Below, piece by piece: positions 6,895 to 12,979 of a stretch of DNA of 12,979 nt. The stretch's first letter is position 1. Each line of letters opens with the position of its first letter. A program made the translations under genes and the position numbers. Under the pieces are notes generated by a model. The model was not told the origin of the DNA. It saw only the letters and a list, made by a program, of their open reading frames with translations, and did not search any database. Location of the stretch: NCBI GenBank assembly GCA_017423885.1, contig JAFPCJ010000072.1, positions 1-12,979 of the forward strand, read 5' to 3'. This DNA comes from Clostridia bacterium (GTDB taxonomy: Bacteria > Bacillota_A > Clostridia > Oscillospirales > Acutalibacteraceae).

Positions 6895-9539
6895 AAACAA
6901 AAGGTAAAGTTGGTCTGATACTCGGTATCGTTGCGATTGTTCTCGTCATTGCATTGCTTATAGGTATGCTTACGCAGTGTAATTCGGGAAAACAGCCTGC
7001 AGGCGGTACTCCGAGTAAGGACGACACAAGCTCCCAGACTTCTTCGGGCACAAAGCTTAAAAGACCGCTTGTGATCGAGGAAGAAGAGGAAAAGGATGAC
7101 GGAGAGTCAAATGCTCAGGGCTCCGATGATACATCGGACGGCACTCAGGATGAAGCTCCTAACAGCAGTACACCTGCTCCTTCAGAGCCTGAAGAGGGTG
7201 GAACTCCCCTTAAAAATTCCTTTAAGGTTCCCACAAAGGCAATTACAGGCAATTACGAGGTTGGTACTACTACCGAAATTTCTCTTACAACTGCAGTTCA
7301 GTACAACAATCCCTATACAGAGGTTGCTGTAAATGCTGTGTTTGAGGGTCCCGAGGGACAAAAGCGTACTGTTCCTGCTTTCTGGGACGGCGGAGATACT
7401 TGGAAGATCCGTTTTTCTCCCGATATGGTAGGTGAGTGGAAATTTACCACTAATTGTACCGATGCTACCAACACAGGACTTAACAACCGCACAGGCACCT
7501 TTACTGCAAAGAAGTATACAGGTGATTCTGCGGTAGAAAAGCATGGAAGACTCAGAGTCAGCGATGACAAAGAGACCCTTACCTACGGTGACGGCACACC
7601 CTTCTTCTGGCTTGCAGATACAAGCTGGTTTGCTTCTACCATTCGTCAGAAGTGGGAATTTGCCAACAACAAGAATTATGATTCGATGTTTAGGGGAATA
7701 ATTGATGCCCGCGCGGCATCGGGCTATACCACATATCAGATGACCTTGAGTATTAACAACTCTCTTGGCGGTCTCGGAAACGAGGGCGGTATACAATGGC
7801 TTGAGAAGTATGAGCGTCCCAACGTTGATTATTGGACCTACTGCGATTACAGAATACAGTACATAGTTGAAAAGGGTATAATCCCTGTTATCGCCTTTGA
7901 TTGGGGCGGCTCCGTAAATGAGCAAAACTATGAAAAGTATGAGAGGATCGCAAGATATACTCTTGCAAGATATGCTTCCTACCCCATAGTTTGGATGATG
8001 TTCGGTGAATTTAATGTCGGAACGGATGAATACCTTTGCGGCCGTCTCGGTCAATATATGAGCGAGAATGATCCGTTCGATAACCTTATCACCATCCATG
8101 CTTCGCCTTTCTTTACACAGAGTAATGACGGAACTGACTACGCGGGCGACTACTTCCGCGGTCAGACCTGGTATGACTTTGTTATGAGCGAGGGCGGTCA
8201 CCATAAGAATTGGGACTACAAAGGCGGCGACGGCTTCCAGATTCTCGATGACTGGGAGGTCTACGAGGCAGACGGTTATAAATTACCGTGGCTCGAGGCC
8301 GAGGCTAAATACGAGGAGATCTGGGAAATTCCTGCTAATCAGACCCGTGAGGTCGCATACCTTGCAGTTATGAACGGCTCCATAGGCTACAGCTACGGTG
8401 CTGAAGGTCTGTGGCAGGCTACATGGAATTCCGATGATACCTTCCAGACCTACGGCCGTAATCCTACCGCATGGTTCAATGCTCTGCCCAAGGAGATAGG
8501 CAGTAAGCACATGACCTATTTCTACAACTTCTTTACCTCGGTTCCGTGGTGGAAGTTAGAGCATGATACCGAAACGGTCACGTTTACCTATAAGGATTAT
8601 CCGCCGCAGACTGTTTTCCGTCCTACCGTTTCTACCGATGCCAATAAGGATTGGTTGCTGGTTTACTATCCTATGGATAGCATTGCTTCCAACTTTATGT
8701 CATTGGGTGAGTACAGCGGCGTTGCAAAGGGACTTGATCCCAAGGCTACCTATACCGCATATTGGTACAATACCTCTACCGGAAAACAGATAGCCATTTC
8801 CGATAGCATCAAGGTAAATGCCGACGGTACATACACTCTTCCCATGTATGAAAACATCGAGAAGAGCGATGCTGTGTTCGTAATGAAGAAGAACGGTGCT
8901 GCATCTCTTAAGGATGAAATGGTGAAATACGCAAACAGTCAGGATCTTTCCGTTAAGATGGTTACAGGCGAGAAGGCTCTGCCTGCAGTTGCCGAGCCGC
9001 CCGCAGATAACATTGAGGTCATAGATCTTGACCATCCGCTTTCCACACAGGGCGAAAACAACATCTACTACTATTCCTACAATGCTAAGACCGACCTTTA
9101 CAAGCAGATGGTATGTAATACCACCTTGGGTCCGATGTACGGATGGGGTGACTACGTATGGGGAGTTAATGCAGGCGGCTACAGCCTCGGTACCGAAGGC
9201 TTCGTTGCAGGCGGACGCTTCTGTTCAGGACCCAATGAGGCGGCATGTGTAGCATGGATCGCTCCGAAGGACGGTTCACTTTCCATAGATGCTGTTCCGT
9301 TCTGGCATAATCTGTATCAGGAAAGTAAGGGTATTACCTGGACGATGCTTAAGAATGACGATATCCTTGCCGAATTTGTATTTGATGCTCAAGGCTATAA
9401 CGGAGATACATATAAGGATACCGTTGAGGTCAAGGAGGGAGACCGTATAATCGTTCGCAACTTCCATAACAATTTCTACGGTACTCATGCAAATCAGGCA
9501 AGCGTAGGTACAACGCTCTATTTTACGCCGGCTGAATAA
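6891..9539 (+). CDS. membrane-anchored DUF5060/DUF4038 apiosidase-like (GH140-type) glycoside hydrolase
   Basis: An 882-residue surface enzyme. Residues 7-27 form one hydrophobic segment. LTQC (27-30) could be a lipobox, but Gln before Cys is atypical, so either lipid or transmembrane anchoring is possible. Residues about 31-107 are a Ser/Thr/Pro/Glu linker with an EEEEE run. A DUF5060-like beta-sandwich follows (about 110-205: FWDGGDTWKIRF, MVGEWKFTT). The TIM-barrel DUF4038 domain runs from HGRLRVS (218) through PFFWLADTSWF to about 540. Catalytic candidates are D337 (FDWGG), E373 (FGEFN) and E469/E471 (WLEAEAKYE). Residues 543-665 resemble the collagenase-type C-terminal domain found after DUF4038 (VPWWKLEHD). 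The last 180 residues carry a module shared with the gene ending at 456. GH140 members cleave apiose linkages of rhamnogalacturonan II; DUF4038 also covers other activities. It is the fourth gene of the operon and overlaps the GH78 gene by 4 bp. Confidence 0.82.
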   Translation: MKTKGKVGLILGIVAIVLVIALLIGMLTQCNSGKQPAGGTPSKDDTSSQTSSGTKLKRPLVIEEEEEKDDGESNAQGSDDTSDGTQDEAPNSSTPAPSEPEEGGTPLKNSFKVPTKAITGNYEVGTTTEISLTTAVQYNNPYTEVAVNAVFEGPEGQKRTVPAFWDGGDTWKIRFSPDMVGEWKFTTNCTDATNTGLNNRTGTFTAKKYTGDSAVEKHGRLRVSDDKETLTYGDGTPFFWLADTSWFASTIRQKWEFANNKNYDSMFRGIIDARAASGYTTYQMTLSINNSLGGLGNEGGIQWLEKYERPNVDYWTYCDYRIQYIVEKGIIPVIAFDWGGSVNEQNYEKYERIARYTLARYASYPIVWMMFGEFNVGTDEYLCGRLGQYMSENDPFDNLITIHASPFFTQSNDGTDYAGDYFRGQTWYDFVMSEGGHHKNWDYKGGDGFQILDDWEVYEADGYKLPWLEAEAKYEEIWEIPANQTREVAYLAVMNGSIGYSYGAEGLWQATWNSDDTFQTYGRNPTAWFNALPKEIGSKHMTYFYNFFTSVPWWKLEHDTETVTFTYKDYPPQTVFRPTVSTDANKDWLLVYYPMDSIASNFMSLGEYSGVAKGLDPKATYTAYWYNTSTGKQIAISDSIKVNADGTYTLPMYENIEKSDAVFVMKKNGAASLKDEMVKYANSQDLSVKMVTGEKALPAVAEPPADNIEVIDLDHPLSTQGENNIYYYSYNAKTDLYKQMVCNTTLGPMYGWGDYVWGVNAGGYSLGTEGFVAGGRFCSGPNEAACVAWIAPKDGSLSIDAVPFWHNLYQESKGITWTMLKNDDILAEFVFDAQGYNGDTYKDTVEVKEGDRIIVRNFHNNFYGTHANQASVGTTLYFTPAE
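9138..9536 (+). repeat. C-terminal surface module, second copy (first copy at about 10-453)
   Basis: This is a protein-level repeat. Residues about 750-882 of the DUF4038 protein align along their whole length with the C-terminus of the protein ending at 456. Shared landmarks in order are WG(D/E)Y-x-WG, GT, a V-x-W/YW-x-A strand, ID followed by FW/MW, an L-AEF/LAEY strand, VEV-x-EGD-x-I, then QA/QV and TTLYF. DNA identity is clearly lower than protein similarity, so this is old duplication or domain shuffling and not a recent copy. I do not recognise a named family. Confidence 0.65.
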
Positions 9540-9543
9540 ATAA

Positions 9544-9551
9544 AAAGGAGA
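9544..9551 (+). promoter_or_regulatory. ribosome binding site for the binding lipoprotein
   Basis: AAAGGAGA lies 7 nt before ATG 9559. The 19-nt gap to the preceding gene contains nothing else, so the lipoprotein is read from the same transcript. Confidence 0.75.
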
Positions 9552-9558
9552 ACGAATA

Positions 9559-11238
9559 ATGAAAAAAGTATTAGCTATACTTCTTGCATTGTGTATGCTT
9601 TTAAGCTTTACTGCATGTAAGAAGAATAATGAGGGTGTAACCTCGGATATAGGTTCTTCCGATACAGGCTCTGACAGCGGTGTTACCGTTGATCAGGAGC
9701 TTATGGATAAGATCACTGCAATGAACGATACCGAGCTTATCAAGTATGCTGAAAAGTTAGGTATTGATACTTCTACCTTTGAATACCGCGAGGATCTTGA
9801 GCAGGCTGTTTATGATGCCGCAGTTCTTGCAGGCGACAGCGCCATCATTGATCCCGAGGATGTTAAGGATGATGATAACACTTCTTCGGGCACCTCGGGA
9901 AACACAGGTAATTCCGGAAGCTCGGGCAATAAGGGCAATTCCGGCTCTACCTCTAACGTAAGCAAAAATGAGGGTACTTCCTCTTCTGTTGACAGCTTCT
10001 CCAAGAACGCAAAGTTCTATGAGAAGAAGGTAGACCTTAAGGGTAAGACCATCAAGATCGCAAGCCCTTGGAACGAGTGGAAGTCGGGAGGTCCCCCGAA
10101 GCAGGTTGAAGCCGCCGCCGCTCTTACCCAGATCGAAAAGGATTACAACTGTAAAATTGAGGTAGTTACCACCAATTCCAATACCATGCTCCAAGATATC
10201 ATTACTCAGTATTCCGCAGGTAAGGTATATGCCGATATCATCGAAGCACAGGGTAATGTAGGCTCTCTTGCTCCTTATGTAAAGGATGTAAGCACAGTTA
10301 AGTCTCTTGATATCAAAAAGAATGAATGGAATGACTTTATCGGTCAGTCCACCGTATACAAGGGCAAGCAGTACGGCGTTGGCTTTATGATGACCCAGTC
10401 TCTTGCTATCTCCCATAACGTAATGTACTTCAACAAGGATGTTATCAGCAAGTATGCCAAGGGCACTGATATGTATAAGCTGGTAAAGGATAAGAAGTGG
10501 ACCTGGGATAAGATGCTTGAGATCACCAAGACCGTAAATCAGAACTCGGGCGGTAAGGTAAAGGGTGTTGTTACCCAGATCTCATCTACTATTGCCTCTG
10601 TTCTTTACACCAACAACGTAAAGCTTACCAAGAAGGTCAACAATAGGTGGGAATTTGATGCCGCTAACGATAATCTCCTTCGCGGACTTCAGTTCTGGAG
10701 CGATTACGATAAGGCAGGCTATATTCTTGAGCTTTCTGCCGATGAAGACTGGGGTGCATCCGAGGCTGCCGCTTTCCGTAACGGTCAGTGTGCATTTATG
10801 ATGGGTGACTACATCCTCGCATCAACTTATCTTAACTCCTACACCAATAAGTACGGCGTTATTCCTTATCCGATGGGCCCTGCAACCAAGGATTACACCA
10901 CTTTGGCAGGAACCAAGTATTTCTGCTTGCTTGATACCGATAATGCAGAAGCCGCAGGCAGTGTTCTCGTTGCTATGGCAAAGCGTACAGGCTGGGATAT
11001 GAAGGAATGGGATCAGGTACAGCTCGAATCGGCTCTTCCGGATGATGAGTCTCTCGATATGATGCATCTTATTCTTGACTGCGATTACTATCTCTCTCCC
11101 GAAGGAATCTATGAGGATAACTTCAAGAGCACTTGCATGGACGTTATCTACAAGCAGTCTGCAACTCCTGCAGAGGCTATGCAGTCCATCACAAGCACAC
11201 AGAACACAGCTCTTATTGAGTATTTCGAATACAAATAA
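9559..11238 (+). CDS. ABC sugar-transporter substrate-binding lipoprotein (family 1) with extra N-terminal helical domain
   Basis: A 559-residue lipoprotein. The signal peptide (1-19) ends in SFTAC, so Cys20 would carry the lipid and the protein sits on the outer face of the membrane. Residues about 158-559 form a family 1 extracellular solute-binding fold: KTIKIASPWNEW, VYADIIEAQGN, YKGKQYGVGF, an NVMYFNKDVI strand, KKWTWDKMLEITK, FRNGQCAFMMGD and a GVIPYPMGP hinge region. These proteins capture oligosaccharides for ABC importers. Unusual for the family, residues 45-93 form a compact helical segment (MNDTELIKYAEKLGIDTS, then REDLEQAVYDAA) resembling SAP/HeH/Rho-N-type folds. It is followed by a Gly/Ser/Asn linker (about 103-145). 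No permease or ATPase gene lies next to it in this window. The bound sugar is probably the product of the neighbouring enzymes. Confidence 0.92.
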   Translation: MKKVLAILLALCMLLSFTACKKNNEGVTSDIGSSDTGSDSGVTVDQELMDKITAMNDTELIKYAEKLGIDTSTFEYREDLEQAVYDAAVLAGDSAIIDPEDVKDDDNTSSGTSGNTGNSGSSGNKGNSGSTSNVSKNEGTSSSVDSFSKNAKFYEKKVDLKGKTIKIASPWNEWKSGGPPKQVEAAAALTQIEKDYNCKIEVVTTNSNTMLQDIITQYSAGKVYADIIEAQGNVGSLAPYVKDVSTVKSLDIKKNEWNDFIGQSTVYKGKQYGVGFMMTQSLAISHNVMYFNKDVISKYAKGTDMYKLVKDKKWTWDKMLEITKTVNQNSGGKVKGVVTQISSTIASVLYTNNVKLTKKVNNRWEFDAANDNLLRGLQFWSDYDKAGYILELSADEDWGASEAAAFRNGQCAFMMGDYILASTYLNSYTNKYGVIPYPMGPATKDYTTLAGTKYFCLLDTDNAEAAGSVLVAMAKRTGWDMKEWDQVQLESALPDDESLDMMHLILDCDYYLSPEGIYEDNFKSTCMDVIYKQSATPAEAMQSITSTQNTALIEYFEYK

Positions 11239-11255
11239 TTATCCCTTCACCAAAA

Positions 11256-11263
11256 TAAGGAGG
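11256..11263 (+). promoter_or_regulatory. strong ribosome binding site TAAGGAGG before a TTG start
   Basis: The sequence matches the consensus Shine-Dalgarno element and lies 7 nt before TTG 11271. No in-frame ATG or GTG lies closer, and the codons after TTG encode a signal peptide. This site therefore decides the start of the last gene. Confidence 0.85.
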
Positions 11264-11270
11264 AATAGCT

Positions 11271-12979
11271 TTGAAACATAAAAATAAGTTTCGCTTTGCG
11301 GCTTTAGTTCTTGCGTTATGTCTTGTTTTCTCGGTTATTCAGCTCGGCGGCGGCGCCGCCGAGCCCAACGATAAGCTTGACCTGAACGGCAAGATATACA
11401 GCCTCGGTGACGGCTGGGAGCCTGCAAGCAGAGTGGTTGATAACAACCTTTCAAGCCAATACCACGGTAAATTCTGGTGGAGCGGTCTTTATTTTGATCT
11501 CGGCATCCGTCATGATATTTACGAAATGAGTATCAGCTTTCCTGCAGGTTATCTGCAGGAGGATAACGGCGTAACCGTATATGTTGAGACCGTAAAGGCT
11601 CTTAACGGTACGCTCTCGGGTGACGTTATGACCGTTCCCGATAATTCGGCTGAGTTTGATACATACGATACAAGGATATATGAAAAGCATGTTACCGCGA
11701 AGGACGGTAATACCATTACCTTCCCCGTTGATTTTACCGCAAGACTTTTCAGAGTACGTATTAATACCGATGACAATCTTATTGTAGACAACAACCGTTT
11801 GAATGCTAAATGTACCGATATTTCTGTATACGGTGCTATGGCAGATGACCCCTCAAGCTCCAAACTTAAGAAGGTCTTTGTAGACGGCAAGGAGTATGCA
11901 GGTCTTAACTTTGATCAGACCGAGTATTCTCTCCCGATCGCTCCCGATCAGAAAACGGCTCCCGTGCTTACTGCCGAGGCGGTAGGTAAGGGTGCCGAGG
12001 TCAAGGTCAATAACCTTACAGGTGAATTTGAGGGCAAGACTGCTACTATCACGGTCACATCCGAGGATGGCATGTCAACAAGCGAGTATAAGTTTACCTT
12101 TATTCCCGAGAAGCTCGTTTCCAAGGAAAGACCGATACTTGGATATGTTCACGCCTGGGAAGACGTAAAGAACACCATTGATGACAGCATGGATACCAAG
12201 TGGAAGGCGTTTGAGAGCTGGGGCGCGCTGTTTATCGACCTTGGCGCCGAATACGAGCTTTCCCGCTTTGAGATCACCTTTGGCGACGGCGGTACAGGCG
12301 TATGGACCTATAAGGTAGACGCTATGACCGAGATGCCCCCTGCAAAGGAAGGCACCACTACTACCGTAGATAATCAGAACTATCTTTTCGGTACTACGTA
12401 TTTCAAAAATGCTTTAGGCTCGGGAAGCACCGAAACAGCAGGCGTTTACGATCAGATCGTTCTTAACGGAACAGGACGTTACATCCGCCTTTATATAGAC
12501 GGCTGTTCTTCCTATGATCCCTCAAGCGATACGAAGTGCGTTGTAAAGGATCTTAAGATCTACGCGCTTGAGCCTGCCTTTGAAGCAAAGCTTTCATCGA
12601 TTACTGTTGACGGTAAGCAGATAAACGGCTTTACTCCCGAAAAGTACAGCTATATGGTAGACGGTTCTTCAAAAATAGGTGTTGTTGACGCCACCACCAC
12701 TACTACAGGCGCTACCTATAAGGTTGAGCAGTGTACCAAGCTTAACGGCAAGGCTACTATTACAGTAACCTCGGCTGACAAAGAGCATACCGCGGTATAT
12801 ACCGTTGTTTTTGCCGATATCGGCGCTAAATCACAAAACATATCCTATCAGAAGAAGGCTGTAGGTTATAAGGATGCCGAGAAAGATACTTACCCCGGCT
12901 ACATATTGGACGAAGATCCTGCCACACGTTATACCGGTAAAGCCAAGAACGGCGGCGTTGCGATAGACCTTAAGGGCTA
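11271..12979 (+). CDS. N-terminal part of a large secreted protein of alternating discoidin and cadherin-like modules
   Basis: The frame is open from TTG 11271 to the window end (569 codons visible, stop not reached). The start is chosen from the TAAGGAGG site 7 nt upstream and the signal peptide that follows at once: KHKNK, a hydrophobic core of about residues 8-24, then GGGAA as likely cleavage region near residue 30. Beyond it, beta-rich modules alternate. An F5/8-type-C-like domain (about 38-190) begins GDGWEPASRVVDNNLSSQY. A cadherin-like domain follows (about 197-279: KLKKVFVDGKEY to YKFTFIP). A second discoidin-like domain (about 287-433) has TIDDSMDTKWKAF and RYIRLYIDG. A second cadherin-like domain (about 439-516) runs from KLSSITVDGKQI to YTVVFAD. 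A third discoidin-like domain starts near 521 (YILDEDPATRY). Discoidin folds often bind glycans (CBM32-like). No catalytic domain is visible; one may lie downstream. It is separated by 32 bp from the lipoprotein gene, with no terminator between. Confidence 0.85.
   Translation, partial: MKHKNKFRFAALVLALCLVFSVIQLGGGAAEPNDKLDLNGKIYSLGDGWEPASRVVDNNLSSQYHGKFWWSGLYFDLGIRHDIYEMSISFPAGYLQEDNGVTVYVETVKALNGTLSGDVMTVPDNSAEFDTYDTRIYEKHVTAKDGNTITFPVDFTARLFRVRINTDDNLIVDNNRLNAKCTDISVYGAMADDPSSSKLKKVFVDGKEYAGLNFDQTEYSLPIAPDQKTAPVLTAEAVGKGAEVKVNNLTGEFEGKTATITVTSEDGMSTSEYKFTFIPEKLVSKERPILGYVHAWEDVKNTIDDSMDTKWKAFESWGALFIDLGAEYELSRFEITFGDGGTGVWTYKVDAMTEMPPAKEGTTTTVDNQNYLFGTTYFKNALGSGSTETAGVYDQIVLNGTGRYIRLYIDGCSSYDPSSDTKCVVKDLKIYALEPAFEAKLSSITVDGKQINGFTPEKYSYMVDGSSKIGVVDATTTTTGATYKVEQCTKLNGKATITVTSADKEHTAVYTVVFADIGAKSQNISYQKKAVGYKDAEKDTYPGYILDEDPATRYTGKAKNGGVAIDLKG
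11342..11364 (+). other. GC-rich 10-bp hairpin inside the signal-peptide coding region
   Basis: GCTCGGCGGC and GCCGCCGAGC flank a GGC loop, a perfect all-but-one G/C stem about 70 nt after the TTG start. It encodes the Leu-Gly-Gly-Gly-Ala-Ala-Glu end of the signal peptide. It has no T-run, so it is not a terminator. It may slow early elongation or be a by-product of Gly/Ala codons. Confidence 0.4.
11859..12822 (+). repeat. alternating cadherin-like/discoidin-like protein repeats
   Basis: Two cadherin-like copies (about 11859-12107 and 12585-12822) share a K-L-x-x-(V/I)-x-VDGK opening, a TEYS/EKYSY strand, a G-A-x-(V/Y)-K-V segment, K-(T)-ATITVTS and a Y-x-(F/V)-x-F end. They flank a discoidin-like copy, with others before and after, giving an A-B-A-B-A order. 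The repetition is visible at protein level only; there is no obvious long DNA identity between the copies. Confidence 0.6.

Noticed and set aside
7182..8204. 340-codon minus-strand open frame inside the DUF4038 gene
   Set aside because: It lies antisense to conserved catalytic-domain sequence and its product resembles nothing known.
11541..11562. Inverted repeat CCTGCAG/CTGCAGG followed by an internal AGGAGG
   Set aside because: It lies within a discoidin-like coding region, with no start codon in a useful position after it; most likely coincidental.

Overview
The window looks like a carbohydrate-utilisation locus of a Gram-positive anaerobe, most likely an uncultured gut Clostridia (Oscillospiraceae/Ruminococcaceae-like). 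Supporting signs are strong GGAGG-type ribosome sites, a TTG start, a typical clostridial lipoprotein signal (MKKVLAILLALCMLLSFTAC), Ser/Gly/Asp-rich surface linkers and discoidin-type modules. No SusC/SusD-like genes are present. The taxonomic call is inference; no rRNA or marker gene is present.

Layout: all genes are on the + strand. Positions 1-456 hold the C-terminus of a secreted or surface protein. It is followed by a 201-nt non-coding gap with a perfect 12-bp hairpin (517-547) and a long imperfect dyad (585-639) ending just before the ribosome site of the next gene. From 658 to the end of the window, six genes form one tight array with gaps of 3 bp, 15 bp, a 4-bp overlap, 19 bp and 32 bp. 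In order they are: a GH106-like TIM-barrel glycoside hydrolase with a discoidin-like insert (658-3411); a GH32/GH43-like five-bladed-propeller hydrolase (3415-4548); a GH78 alpha-L-rhamnosidase-family enzyme with all four acidic catalytic positions (4564-6894); a membrane-anchored DUF5060/DUF4038 (apiosidase-like, GH140-type) enzyme (6891-9539); an ABC-type sugar-binding lipoprotein with an unusual small helical domain at its N-terminus (9559-11238); and the first 569 codons of a large secreted protein of alternating discoidin and cadherin-like modules, beginning at a TTG codon (11271 to the end).

How they may work together (inference): the anchored DUF4038 enzyme and the secreted multimodular protein act on a plant glycan at the cell surface. 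The lipoprotein captures the released oligosaccharides for an ABC importer whose permeases lie outside the window. The three enzymes without signal peptides trim the imported sugar in the cytoplasm. A GH78 plus a GH106-like enzyme plus an apiosidase-like enzyme points to a rhamnose-rich, possibly apiose-bearing substrate such as a pectic rhamnogalacturonan side chain. Substrate is not proven by sequence alone.

The most interesting points are: the C-terminal module shared by the protein ending at 456 and the DUF4038 protein; the 55-nt dyad upstream of the operon; the SAP/HeH-like helical domain in the binding lipoprotein; and the alternating modules of the last gene. No RNA genes, CRISPR arrays or mobile elements were seen.
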